The notes: generated from the sequence alone by a model not told the origin. A DNA stretch of 64,000 nucleotides from an uncultured Planctomycetaceae bacterium (GCA_937916515.1 CALFSX010000306.1:1-64000); one strand, 5' to 3'; counted from the first letter of the stretch, positions 25,490-34,715 are shown. Numbers and translations are program-made.

Positions 25490-26410
25490 ATGGCCATGAC
25501 GACAGAAAACCTGAATGACGTTCTTAACGGACTGATGCAGCGCTATCGCGAACGAGTACCGGACGTCGGCAAAGTTCTGTCGTTGATGTTAAGCCACAAT
25601 CTCATAAACGACTTTGCCGACATTGAAAATGACCACATCGCGTTTCGAACAATGGGTGTTCCGCAATTGGGCATTCAATCGTTCGAAAAGATTTTTCTGC
25701 ACCTGGGCTACGAACGCAAAGACGCCTACCACTTCGAAGGGAAGAAGCTGGACGCGTTTTGGTACTCGCCCCCCGGACCTCAATTTCCCAGAATCTTCGT
25801 GAGCGAATTGCGAGTCCACGATTTGTCCGACGAAGCTCAGCGGATCATTCTGTCGTACACCAACGAAGTGGCCAGCGATCCGGTCGATCAACTGGACCTC
25901 AACGATCCCACTGCAATTGATACTTTCCTGCACACTCCCTTATGGCGAACACCAACGCTGGCAGACTATCAACGACTCGCCGAAGAAAGCGAATACGCGT
26001 CATGGGTGATCTTCAATCGATACTACTTGAATCATTTCACAATCAGCATCCACAACCTGCCTGCTCCCTATGACACAGTCAGCAAATTCAATGAACTGCT
26101 GGAATCCAATGGTGTGCGGCTAAACAGTGCGGGCGGGAAAATTAAAACCAGCGGTGATGGCTTGCTGATTCAAAGTTCAACGGTTGCCGAAATGGTGAAT
26201 GCTCAGTTCGACAACGGCAACGGCGGCACGGTGCAACATTCTATTTCGGGTTCTTATGTTGAATTCGCTGAACGTCGAATCCTTCCGGAATTTTCCAACC
26301 TTCCCGCCGATCAGAGAACTCGCCATCACCGCCGTGATGGCTTCGAAACCAGCAATGCAGATAAGATCTTCGAAAGCACCTACAGCGAACAAACTCACAG
26401 TCAATCGTGA
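25490..26410 (+). CDS. DUF1338 protein, probable 2-oxoadipate dioxygenase/decarboxylase (HglS type)
   Basis: A protein of about 306 residues in family DUF1338. HglS members are Fe(II) enzymes that convert 2-oxoadipate to D-2-hydroxyglutarate in lysine catabolism. Early NDHIAFRTMG carries the first metal-ligand His; further conserved parts are YHFEGKKLDAFWYSPPG, PRIFVSELRV (Glu ligand region), NHFTISIHNL and the C-terminal GFETSNADKIFESTY. Three starts compete: TTG 25481, ATG 25490, ATG 25496; GGAA at 25483 suits the last best. The ALDH7 gene follows 31 nt later, which supports the lysine role. Enzymatic assignment is by family and context. Confidence 0.82.
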   Translation: MAMTTENLNDVLNGLMQRYRERVPDVGKVLSLMLSHNLINDFADIENDHIAFRTMGVPQLGIQSFEKIFLHLGYERKDAYHFEGKKLDAFWYSPPGPQFPRIFVSELRVHDLSDEAQRIILSYTNEVASDPVDQLDLNDPTAIDTFLHTPLWRTPTLADYQRLAEESEYASWVIFNRYYLNHFTISIHNLPAPYDTVSKFNELLESNGVRLNSAGGKIKTSGDGLLIQSSTVAEMVNAQFDNGNGGTVQHSISGSYVEFAERRILPEFSNLPADQRTRHHRRDGFETSNADKIFESTYSEQTHSQS

Positions 26411-26441
26411 ACGCGCTCATCAAAACGAAACACATCAAGCC

Positions 26442-27962
26442 ATGAAGTCACTTCTGGACAAGCTGAACATTGCCGCCGTCAACGCAGGAGCGTGTACAGG
26501 GCAGGGCCAATGGATAAACGATCCACACGGAGAAAAGCTAACGTCATTCAACCCAACAACCGGGGAACCAATTGCCGACGTCGTGATGGCGACGACAGAA
26601 ACGTACAACAAAGTTGCTAACGAAGCTGTTTACAACTTCAAATCGTGGCGTTCTGTGCCGGCTCCCGTGCGAGGCCAGGTGATTCGCGATCTGGGCGAAC
26701 GACTGCGAGAACTTCGCGAACCGCTGGGAGAAATGGTCTCTCTGGAAATGGGGAAGATTCGAGCGGAGGGCATCGGCGAAGTTCAGGAGATGATCGATGT
26801 CTGCGATTTCGCCGTTGGCCTTTCCCGACAACTGTGCGGACAAACGATGCATTCCGAACGCCCGGGACACCGTATGTATGAACAATGGCATCCGTTGGGC
26901 CCCGTTGGAATCATCAGTGCTTTCAACTTTCCGGTGGCGGTCTGGGCATGGAACGCAGCGTTAGCCGCCGTTTGTGGAGACACATTGATCTGGAAACCAT
27001 CGCTGCAAACTCCGCTCGTTTCCATCGCCGTTCTACACATCTGTAATCAGGTCATGGTCGATCATCAGCTAAGCGGAATCTTCAACCTGATCATCGGCGA
27101 CAACGCAAATGTCGCCACCACAATGGTTAACGATCCGCGACTTCCATTGATCAGCTTTACCGGATCATGTGCCGTCGGCAAACAGGTCGCTCAAGCTGTG
27201 GCCAGCCGCATGGGCAAATCACTATTGGAACTCGGCGGCAACAACGCGATCATCGTGGCGGCCGACGCCGACATGGATCTTGCTGTGCGAGCAATCGTGT
27301 TTGGAGCAGTCGGCACAGCCGGACAACGCTGCACCAGCACTCGACGCGTATTTGCACAAAAAGCGATTGCCGCTGATCTGGCTGAACGGCTTGTCAAAGC
27401 ATACTCGCAAATCTCAATCGGCGATCCACTATCCACCTCAACGCTGATGGGACCACTTATCACTGAATCTGCCGTTAACACTTATCACGACGCCATCAAA
27501 GCTGCCGTGGCTGAAGGCGGAAAAGTCATTTGCGGAGCAGCCAACGCGAATCTGCCCGCCGGTAACTTTATCGAACCAACAATCATCCGCATGCCAGCGC
27601 AGACGGCTCAGGTGAAACAAGAAACATTTGCTCCGATCCTGTATCTCATGGAATTTGAAACACTGGAAGAAGCCATGAATCTTCAAAACGACGTACCGCA
27701 GGGATTGTCCAGTGCGATCTTCACCACAAGCCTGCAAACGTCAGAAACGTTCCTGTCTTCGGTGGGCAGCGATTGTGGAATTGCCAACGTGAATATCGGC
27801 ACTAGTGGAGCAGAAATCGGCGGCGCGTTCGGCGGTGAAAAAGACACCGGAGGCGGCCGCGAATCCGGTTCCGACTCATGGAAGGTCTACATGCGTCGCC
27901 AGACCAACACCATCAACTACAGCAACAACTTACCACTCGCACAAGGCATCGAATTCGGATAA
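26442..27962 (+). CDS. ALDH7-family aldehyde dehydrogenase (probable 2-aminoadipate semialdehyde dehydrogenase)
   Basis: With the ATG at 26442 the protein has 506 residues (MKSLLDKLNIAAVN). A longer frame open from 26199 overlaps DUF1338 and is unlikely to be used. It fits the ALDH7A1/AmaB (antiquitin) branch: GPVGIISAFNFPVAVWAWNA, FTGSCAVGKQVAQAVA around the NAD site, general base Glu in LLELGGNNAII, catalytic Cys in GQRCTSTRR, and ETFAPILYLMEF. ALDH7 enzymes oxidise alpha-aminoadipate semialdehyde to aminoadipate, two steps before 2-oxoadipate, the substrate of the upstream gene. The two probably form a lysine-degradation operon. Confidence 0.92.
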   Translation: MKSLLDKLNIAAVNAGACTGQGQWINDPHGEKLTSFNPTTGEPIADVVMATTETYNKVANEAVYNFKSWRSVPAPVRGQVIRDLGERLRELREPLGEMVSLEMGKIRAEGIGEVQEMIDVCDFAVGLSRQLCGQTMHSERPGHRMYEQWHPLGPVGIISAFNFPVAVWAWNAALAAVCGDTLIWKPSLQTPLVSIAVLHICNQVMVDHQLSGIFNLIIGDNANVATTMVNDPRLPLISFTGSCAVGKQVAQAVASRMGKSLLELGGNNAIIVAADADMDLAVRAIVFGAVGTAGQRCTSTRRVFAQKAIAADLAERLVKAYSQISIGDPLSTSTLMGPLITESAVNTYHDAIKAAVAEGGKVICGAANANLPAGNFIEPTIIRMPAQTAQVKQETFAPILYLMEFETLEEAMNLQNDVPQGLSSAIFTTSLQTSETFLSSVGSDCGIANVNIGTSGAEIGGAFGGEKDTGGGRESGSDSWKVYMRRQTNTINYSNNLPLAQGIEFG

Positions 27963-27969
27963 CTACAGT

Positions 27970-28031
27970 AGGGTGGGCACTGCCCACCAGCCACAGAGGG
28001 CCGAGACATTGGTGAGCGATGCCCACCCTAT
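27970..28031. repeat. Inverted repeat, TAGGGTGGGCA type
   Basis: TAGGGTGGGCA at 27970-27980 and TGCCCACCCTA at 28021-28031 form perfect 11-nt outer arms, and internal CTGCCCACC and GGTGAGCGA pair further imperfectly. It lies 8 nt after the ALDH stop, between convergent genes, where it may also stop transcription. The sequence style is that of dispersed repeats known in planctomycete genomes. Confidence 0.8.
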
Positions 28032-28067
28032 TGCTACTAATCTTTTCAGCCACTGTCCAACGCAGCA

Positions 28068-28742
28068 TCAATCATTGCCGAATGGGTCATCAGTAGCGTC
28101 GGCTTGTGGTGCCGCCAATCCCCTGGGGCGCTCCGGTGTGTTCGGTGCTTTTCCCTCACCAGTATTAATGGCTTCGACGGATCGGCTTTGCTGAGCTGCC
28201 GCGCGTCGGGCTGCCAAAGCGGTTGCGTAACGTTTCAGTTCTTCTGAACCAAGGCCGCCATCTTTGTCCGCATCAAACGTCAAGGCGAAGCGAAGAATTT
28301 GAGCGGCATCCAGAGGGCTTCCCTGCACACCATCGCCAGTGCGACGACCACCAGCAGGCCTGTTTGCCCCGGGTCTGTTCTGACCGGGGCCGCCGCCAGA
28401 TCTTCCGGCTCGTCCACCATGACCGGCGGGCGATTGAGCTTCGGCTGGGGACTCCGCCATTCTGGATTGTTGAGCCAATGCTTCCACAGCAGAAAGTTCG
28501 CCAGTGTCCAGCTTGCCGTCAGAGTTCGCATCATGCTTAGACAGCAATTCCGCAAGTTTTCCCGGCAGTTCCTTCGAATCCAAAAAGCCATCGCCATCAC
28601 GATCCAGCGACATCATTCGAGTTACATAGGCCGAATCCGAGCTCACAGTACCCGAACTCACCAACTGCCCGGATGCAGCCTGAGCGGGCAACAGGAAAGT
28701 TAGCAACGTTATCAGGACGCTTAACGCAGGCTGAAACTTCAT
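28068..28742 (-). CDS. Secreted EF-hand calcium-binding protein
   Basis: About 224 residues with a signal peptide (MKFQPALSVLITLLTFLLPAQA-ASG); an alternative ATG lies two codons upstream at 28748. Three EF-hand loops are seen: DRDGDGFLDSKE (about 48), DANSDGKLDTGE (about 73) and DADKDGGLGSEE (about 154). Between the second and third is a Gly/Arg/Pro-rich linker (GHGGRAGRSGGGPGQNRPG). The spacing of DxDxDG loops fits calcium binding outside the cytoplasm. Short, disordered EF-hand proteins of this kind are frequent in Planctomycetes; their partners are unknown. Confidence 0.88.
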   Translation of the reverse strand: MKFQPALSVLITLLTFLLPAQAASGQLVSSGTVSSDSAYVTRMMSLDRDGDGFLDSKELPGKLAELLSKHDANSDGKLDTGELSAVEALAQQSRMAESPAEAQSPAGHGGRAGRSGGGPGQNRPGANRPAGGRRTGDGVQGSPLDAAQILRFALTFDADKDGGLGSEELKRYATALAARRAAAQQSRSVEAINTGEGKAPNTPERPRGLAAPQADATDDPFGND

Positions 28743-28953
28743 GATCATTGTCCAATGGCATTTTTGGCTAAATATACCGGTTTGTTTGGATTCTATACCA
28801 ATTCCCCCGGTCGTCTATGCCTGCCTGAACCTGTTGCTTTGCTGGCTGCCGAATTCAGCGTCGTTGCGGCCAGCCGTCGCACTGATAGAATACAAACCAG
28901 CACGTCCAGGCGTGAAACTCGAAACAGAACACTAATGCAGGGCGTCTTATTTC

Positions 28954-29595
28954 ATGCTGCAGGTTATTGGAATCGGCTATCCTCGCACAGGCACGATGTC
29001 TCAGAAGCATGCGCTGGAAAAACTGGCTCTGGGTCCCTGCTATCACATGATCGAAGTCTTTCGGCATCCTCAACATGCTCAGTTTTGGATGTCCGCTATC
29101 GACAACCATGGCACGTCCACAGATTGGCACAGCGTCTTTAATGGTTTCCTGTCAACCGCTGATGCTCCTGCGTGTCACTTCTGGAAGCAACTGGCAGAAT
29201 ACTACCCAAACGCCAAATTCATTCTCACAACTCGAGAAGCCGACAGTTGGTACGACAGTTTTGTGACAACCGTTTACCAGGCCATGACTCACCCGGAACG
29301 TTCTCCAGATGAAGAACACAGACACGTGCAGCAAATGGCTAAGCGCCTGATTCTGGACACAATGTTTGAAGGCCGGTTTGAAGATCGAGAATTCGCCATT
29401 CGCCGTTTTCACCAACACAACGCAGCGGTGACGGCAGCCTTCAGCAAAGACAAGCTATTGGTCTTTGACGTAGCAGATGGCTGGGACCCATTGTGCAAAT
29501 TTCTAAACGTGCCAATTCCCAATGAAGCGTTTCCACAATCGAATACTCGTGAGGAATTTCAGCAACGCTTTGCGGTTCCGCCGACGCAACATTAA
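28954..29595 (+). CDS. Sulfotransferase family protein
   Basis: A 213-residue cytoplasmic protein. GYPRTGTMS at residues 8-16 is the 5'-phosphosulfate-binding loop that binds PAPS, and LTTREADSWYDSF at about 90-102 is the 3'-phosphate-binding strand with Arg and Ser. It matches the short sulfotransferase_4 family, which also occurs in metazoa and Planctomycetes. The acceptor is unknown. It ends 4 nt from the stop of a convergent arylsulfotransferase-like gene, so both handle sulfate transfer by family, although by different chemistry and on opposite strands. The N-terminus is short but complete. Confidence 0.88.
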   Translation: MLQVIGIGYPRTGTMSQKHALEKLALGPCYHMIEVFRHPQHAQFWMSAIDNHGTSTDWHSVFNGFLSTADAPACHFWKQLAEYYPNAKFILTTREADSWYDSFVTTVYQAMTHPERSPDEEHRHVQQMAKRLILDTMFEGRFEDREFAIRRFHQHNAAVTAAFSKDKLLVFDVADGWDPLCKFLNVPIPNEAFPQSNTREEFQQRFAVPPTQH

Positions 29596-29599
29596 ATGC

Positions 29600-30991
29600 C
29601 TACTTATCGCCAGCAACCAATCGTTTCAGCCCGGGGTAGTCTGGTGCGTAACGGTTCGCTCGAAACATGGCCACGCCGCCTAACGATGAGCGACTGGCGG
29701 CACCGCTGTTGGATGAATCAACAGAATCAGCCTGTTCTGCGGCCCCAAGGTAATTCCAGAAATCCCAAACGGTTTTTCCCTGCGAATCCACTTCGATAAC
29801 GTGCCCCGTTTCTCCAGAACAAATCAACGTATTTCCATTGGGCAAACGCTGAGCGCCGGAAACTCGTGGGGAGAACAGATTCTGCGGATCTTTGTACGTC
29901 CAGACCAGGTTTTTCGGACCAAAGGGCTCACCGCTGGCTCGAACGTAGGTGCCATCCTCTGCAAGGGGCGGTTTCAACTCATCCACGGAAGAAAACGGAC
30001 GCCCATCGCGTTCGCTGCCATTGTTGAAGATCAGAATATTGCCCGCACCAGGCAGACCAGCTGGAATCCAATGAGGATCGTGTTGGCCAAACAGGACCTG
30101 ATCCAAAGGGGAACCGGCAAAGTAAGTAAACGGATTTCCCCAACGGTACAGCAAATCACCGCCTGCGTCATATCGTCCTCCCTGGCTACCCGCAGCTTGT
30201 TCCGTTGTTGTACCGTGATCGATAATCCAGATTTCATCAAACGTGCGGCCGCACAGAATAATCTGATCAAGCTTCGGATCGTAATCAATGGAATTCATGT
30301 GAATCCAATCGGCGTTGGGGCGTTCGACATAGTTCAAATCGATTCGTCCATGATGGTCGCTGGGCTGCCCAAAATTGGGTTTCGCAGCGTCAAACGACTG
30401 AATCAGGTGATCCCAGACGTGCCATTCCCACACAATTTTGCCGCCGTTCAAGCCTTGTGGTTGAATTTCCAATACGACTTCGGGCCATAATGAATCGCCT
30501 TCGATCTTTGCAGGATCTCTACCGGCAGCTATCGCTTCGTCCTTCGTTTTATGTTCCCACGCCACAACCAGCACGTTACCATTGGGCAAGGGTTCAATGT
30601 CGTGATGAGACAGACGCATTGAATCAGAAATGACGTAGTCCCAGACTAAACGCCCTTCCCAGTCAAACTTCTGAACCGCCCCGGCAGGTCCGCCGGGCAC
30701 GTTGAAGACTTCGTTGGGAACCTTAGCTGTTCTAAGCAGGCTGCCATCTTCCAACAGGTACGCCGCCTGGCTGGGCTTGCGTTCTGTTGTCCACGAATGC
30801 ACGGGCTTTCCGTCCAGATCGATCAAATACGTCGACTGACCTCCAAACGGAGCAATCAGAGTGTAGCCCAAACTTGCCTCTGGGGTGTTCAGCACGACTC
30901 CACGATCTTCAGGCTGAGCATTAGCGTCGCTGATGATTGAACCAAAGACTACGACCAACAGAAGGCGAGACATAGTTGAGACGTTCATCAA
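29600..30991 (-). CDS. Arylsulfotransferase (ASST)-family secreted beta-propeller protein
   Basis: 463 residues with an N-terminal signal peptide (SRLLLVVVFGSIISDANA). ASST-type features are LSHHDIEPLPNGNVLVV, WIHMNSIDYDPKLDQII, FGQHDPHWIP and LPNGNTLICSGETGHVIEV. These are the blade motifs with the His residues that form the active site in periplasmic aryl-sulfate sulfotransferases. The catalytic His of E. coli AssT cannot be located with certainty by eye, so the enzyme may be a structural relative rather than an active one. A second ATG at 30973 (MSRLLL) is an equally good start. Convergent with the sulfotransferase gene, 4 nt apart. Confidence 0.8.
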   Translation of the reverse strand: MMNVSTMSRLLLVVVFGSIISDANAQPEDRGVVLNTPEASLGYTLIAPFGGQSTYLIDLDGKPVHSWTTERKPSQAAYLLEDGSLLRTAKVPNEVFNVPGGPAGAVQKFDWEGRLVWDYVISDSMRLSHHDIEPLPNGNVLVVAWEHKTKDEAIAAGRDPAKIEGDSLWPEVVLEIQPQGLNGGKIVWEWHVWDHLIQSFDAAKPNFGQPSDHHGRIDLNYVERPNADWIHMNSIDYDPKLDQIILCGRTFDEIWIIDHGTTTEQAAGSQGGRYDAGGDLLYRWGNPFTYFAGSPLDQVLFGQHDPHWIPAGLPGAGNILIFNNGSERDGRPFSSVDELKPPLAEDGTYVRASGEPFGPKNLVWTYKDPQNLFSPRVSGAQRLPNGNTLICSGETGHVIEVDSQGKTVWDFWNYLGAAEQADSVDSSNSGAASRSSLGGVAMFRANRYAPDYPGLKRLVAGDK

Positions 30992-31108
30992 ATTCCTGAC
31001 GGCTGCAGACTCACGAAGAGACCATAAACACGATTAAAAGAAACATAGCTGGCACGCAATACAATAACGCAACCGCCAATCAATTTCGATCGATCGCTGA
31101 CGAAGTCA

Positions 31109-33394
31109 TTATTCAGAATCCAGTTCGGACAACATCGTCTGAATATCGCTCGACGGTATCGCAAAGGTTTTCACTCGACCAGCTCTGGACACGTTAATGC
31201 CGATGCATCGACCGTTCAAATCCAATAAAGGACCACCACAATCGGATGGCAACAATGGAATGTCGTGTTGCAGGGCTTCCGGAAAACCACCATCACGATC
31301 CGACAACGGTCCAGACATTTCGTTCATTCTTCTGGCACGAACACTTCCGCCGCCACCGACAGACCTTGCTCCCAACGTGACCTTAACGGCAACCTCCTGG
31401 CCATCTCGGCGATAGCTGATTTCAACGTCATCACCGGCTCTGAACTTTTGAATCAGGTAGCTGAATTCGACCGGAGAGTCGACCAACTTACCATTCAGGC
31501 GTTTGATAACATCACGGCTTTTCAACCCAGCGTTCTCCGCGGCGCTACCATTCACAACATCACCCACCAACACTCCACCACCATCAACAAACCCTGTCGC
31601 GATGCCGAGATAGCCTACCTTTGATAACGTTCGAGGCAGAACGCTCACGAGGCCAACTCCCAATGGTTCACCGTCTTTGTCAACAGCCGTCAGCAGTGAA
31701 CCCAGTCGAGTCGGTTGTTCCGCGACGGCCCATTCGATCGGCACCAGGCCGTTGCGATCAACCTTGAATACTGCCAGATCACGATCAGCCGACCGAGCAA
31801 TCAATTTTGCGTCCACAATGTCTTTACCAAAACGCACGCTGATCGCTCCGGATTTCGTTTCGGTGTCTTTGGTGACAACAATCCCGTCTGCGGAAACAAC
31901 GGTCCCCAGCGATACGGGCTCACCGTCCACAAGAATCTCTACTGTCGCGTCATCGGCCCTTGTCGTTACCGGCTCCAAAGCGTCAAGACACGATTGAAAA
32001 AACTCATCGTCAACGGTTTGATTTCGGGATGTGCGTCGCTGAGTCGAACGTTCCCGGGGTACTGCAATTCGATCTCGAACCCGTTCCTTCAGGCGACCCA
32101 GAATCCGCTGCATGCTGCCGAATCGCTTAACCGCTTCACTATCGATTTTCGATTTACCGCCATTCAGCACATCGTCAAGAAACTTATCCAAAGCGGCATC
32201 ACTGCCATCAATTTCAGGTTCCGGCGCTTGATTCAGCACGAATACCATTCCCGCGACGTCATCGACACAATCGTCTTTAGAATCAGCTTCAGGTTCAGAA
32301 CGCTCTGGTTTCTCATCGTCCAACGGAGGACGGCGGGGACTTTGTTCCTGCGGCCTGGCCAGATCGCTCAGCTTTCCGAGAGTGACTTCAATGGTTTGCT
32401 TGTCGTTCTTTCGGTCGAAGGTCACTTTAATGTTGTCGCCGGCCTTAAATCGGCCAACCACATCAATCAATTCATCACGTGACTTTACGACAACATCGTT
32501 GATTGAAATGATTGCGTCACCAACTCGTAGCCCAGCCTTCTCCGCCGCCGAGCCCTCAAAGATTCCAACAATCGTGACTCCGTTGCCATCGCCTCGATCG
32601 TCTGCCAGTTGAGTTCCCAGAATGGGACGATTGGGATCGACACCGCCGTTCGCTGCGAAACGTCTGCCTCGTCGCTGGCCGTCTTTCATCTCATCCCAGT
32701 AATCATGAAACGCACTGACTGGCACATGTCGATTCTGACTCAGCGAAGCGCCGATATTTGAATGAATTCCGATCACGCGTCCTTTGGTGTCGAACAAAGG
32801 GCCACCCGAATCGCCTCCCACAATTGCGCAATCTGTATTTACGAATCTGTCCACACTAAGAATTCGACCAAGCCGCAACGGTGCAGTTCTTGTGGGATCG
32901 AATCCCCCCGGATGCCCAATCGAGACGCACCACGCATTTTTTGTAGTCAGGTCACTGTCTGCCACATCCACATATGGAACTGTTTCTCCGGGCTTCACTT
33001 CCATTTGAATCATGGCCGCGTCGCGATCGAAGTCCGCGCCAAGACATTTTCCTTTGCGACGAGAGCCATCGTTAAACACAATGAACACATCGTCGCCGGT
33101 TGCCGCAACCACATGAGCAGCCGTCAGAATCAACCCTTTGTCATTGACGATAACTCCGCTACCGGCACCGGCTGCGTTGGCGGATATGACGGCAACAGTA
33201 GCTTGAACACAGTTTTCCGCAATCGAAACGATTTGGTCGCTCAAGTGATGAAGGTCGTCAAGACTCTGTACCTTGTTTGGCTGTTCAGCAAGGACTGTCG
33301 TTGTCGGCAACGTCCCAAACAGCAACATCGCCAGCAACAGCACACGAATTCCAATGGGACTGACAACGCGAAAACCAATTGTCGAAATCTTCAT
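31109..33394 (-). CDS. Tandem HtrA-like serine protease with degenerate second protease domain
   Basis: Starting at ATG 33394 (MKISTIGF) the protein has 761 residues and a signal peptide. Domain 1 is an intact trypsin-like protease: His94 in LTAAHVV, Asp125 in DFDRDAA, Ser196 in GGDSGGPL. PDZ1 follows at about 250-340. After an acidic linker (about 345-385) comes a second protease-like half (GTVVSADGIVVTK, where the His is lost, and RSADRDLAVFKV), then PDZ2 (VVNGSAAENAGLKSRDVIKRLNG), and only after it the Ser-strand equivalent, LLPSDCGGPLLDL, with Cys in place of Ser. The first half should act in periplasmic protein quality control; the second is probably non-catalytic or a binding module. 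Confidence 0.9.
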   Translation of the reverse strand: MKISTIGFRVVSPIGIRVLLLAMLLFGTLPTTTVLAEQPNKVQSLDDLHHLSDQIVSIAENCVQATVAVISANAAGAGSGVIVNDKGLILTAAHVVAATGDDVFIVFNDGSRRKGKCLGADFDRDAAMIQMEVKPGETVPYVDVADSDLTTKNAWCVSIGHPGGFDPTRTAPLRLGRILSVDRFVNTDCAIVGGDSGGPLFDTKGRVIGIHSNIGASLSQNRHVPVSAFHDYWDEMKDGQRRGRRFAANGGVDPNRPILGTQLADDRGDGNGVTIVGIFEGSAAEKAGLRVGDAIISINDVVVKSRDELIDVVGRFKAGDNIKVTFDRKNDKQTIEVTLGKLSDLARPQEQSPRRPPLDDEKPERSEPEADSKDDCVDDVAGMVFVLNQAPEPEIDGSDAALDKFLDDVLNGGKSKIDSEAVKRFGSMQRILGRLKERVRDRIAVPRERSTQRRTSRNQTVDDEFFQSCLDALEPVTTRADDATVEILVDGEPVSLGTVVSADGIVVTKDTETKSGAISVRFGKDIVDAKLIARSADRDLAVFKVDRNGLVPIEWAVAEQPTRLGSLLTAVDKDGEPLGVGLVSVLPRTLSKVGYLGIATGFVDGGGVLVGDVVNGSAAENAGLKSRDVIKRLNGKLVDSPVEFSYLIQKFRAGDDVEISYRRDGQEVAVKVTLGARSVGGGGSVRARRMNEMSGPLSDRDGGFPEALQHDIPLLPSDCGGPLLDLNGRCIGINVSRAGRVKTFAIPSSDIQTMLSELDSE

Positions 33395-34158
33395 TTTGAA
33401 TCGCCTTAAAGCCATCTACGATTTACATTGAAACGTCGCTTAAGAGCGGAACCGCCTGACAAGGGACGCGGTCACTGGCTGAGCTCCAGCGTTATTCTTA
33501 TACGCTGAAACAACGACAGAGTGTCGGTAAATCCCTGGCAGTTTCGATGCTGCATGAAACATCAGCGGAAAGCAAAGTTCAAGCAAGCCGTGTTAACGCA
33601 TTACCTAAAGTTCGTCTATTCGTGAGTTCGGTCCCCACAAAACGTCCGCTGCCTCCCCCCAGTGTTTGCCGCGGCAAGAGCGGGCCGATCAAATTGGCCA
33701 GTGTCGGGAAAAGTTCGCCATTCAAGTGCTAAATCAAGCCTAACAAGGGCTTCGCCCTTGCCCCGATGGCGTGGCAATGGCTACGGCGTGGGACGTTCGA
33801 ACGCCGAGCCGCTCCGTTGTCGCTACGGCCAACATGCACGCATCATTTCAAGTAAGACTCTAAGCGATAACACACGGTAAAGCCAAACGGCACGCAGTTG
33901 TTCAACTTCCTCAGCCACAGGCCAAAACGCTCCGAACGCACGCTTGATTCGGGCCTGATTGTTTTTCGCAACGTTGCATTCGGGCAACATAGCCTGGTAA
34001 TCGACAATTTCGCCTGCTGAGTGACCGCGTTGACGTCATTCTTGTTGAATCCGATTTGGGAAAATCAAAGCAGCGGGAATACTCAGTTCATTGCAACCAA
34101 CGGCGTCACACAACACGCCACTTCACTAAAAGAGATTCGCTGTTCAGGAGATCATCAC
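33395..34158. other. Intergenic region with a dispersed repeat
   Basis: A 764-bp gap between the divergent tandem-HtrA and Cys-rich genes. The only recognisable element is dispersed repeat copy C (33741-33874). The remainder shows no protein-like reading frame; the promoter of the Cys-rich gene should lie in 33900-34140. Confidence 0.55.
33741..33874 (+). repeat. Dispersed palindromic repeat, copy C (first module)
   Basis: It begins TAACAAGGGCTTCGCCCTTG at 33741, continues GATGGCGTGG, GGGACGTTCGAACGCCGAG, CGCTCCGTTGTCGCTACGG, and ends with AGTAAGACTCTAAGCG. It matches copies A and B in the same order, and here lies in intergenic DNA without the second module. Confidence 0.85.
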
Positions 34159-34572
34159 ATGAAGAGTATTCTTTCCGCTTTGGCCATTGCCTGTGTTGTT
34201 ACCGCTGCATCTTTCAGCTCAGCCGACGCCGGACTTTTTTGCCACGCAAGAACCACATGCTGCGAACCTGCTCCCGTTTGCTGTGCACCAGCACCAGTGT
34301 GTTGCCCACAGCAAATGCCATGCTGTGCACCTGAACCGGTTTGCTGCCCGGATCCATGCATCATTCCTCGACGCGGACTTCTGCGACGCCTGCTGCACTG
34401 CAGCGAACCATGCTGCCCGCCAGCAGTTGCCGATCCGTGCTGTGCACCTGCTCCATGCTATACACCAGCTCCAGCACCTTGCTGTGCACCTGTTGCTCCA
34501 TGCTGCGGATCAGCAAACTACGGTCCCGCTTATGGCTACGGCATTGCCACCAACCGTCCTCACTGGTTCTAA
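34159..34572 (+). CDS. Secreted Cys/Pro-repeat protein
   Basis: The ATG at 34159, with AGGAG 8-12 nt upstream, gives 137 residues. A signal peptide ([24 protein letters not shown]) is followed by about 113 mature residues with 22 Cys, mostly as CC pairs in repeats such as [10 protein letters not shown] and [11 protein letters not shown] basic centre [14 protein letters not shown] and a Gly/Tyr-rich tail [16 protein letters not shown] complete it. The pattern suggests either dense disulfide cross-linking in the envelope or metal binding. No family function is known to me; similar Cys-rich exported proteins are widespread in Planctomycetes. It has its own terminator. Confidence 0.88.
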   Translation: MKSILSALAIACVVTAASFSSADAGLFCHARTTCCEPAPVCCAPAPVCCPQQMPCCAPEPVCCPDPCIIPRRGLLRRLLHCSEPCCPPAVADPCCAPAPCYTPAPAPCCAPVAPCCGSANYGPAYGYGIATNRPHWF

Positions 34573-34715
34573 AGCCGACAGCGGCGTAGTCAAACTCAAA
34601 CGCTTTCCCAGGACACTGCCCCAAAATCAAAAAAGCGGCGTCTGAGTACGACACCTTGCTGACGATGAAACAGTCGAAACTGCGAATCCCCCCTGCGTTT
34701 TGACTCCCCCCAAAT

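Noticed and set aside
26199-26441. N-terminal extension of the ALDH7 gene
   Set aside because: It overlaps the DUF1338 gene in another frame, and ALDH7 homologues start at MKSLLDKL-like sequence.
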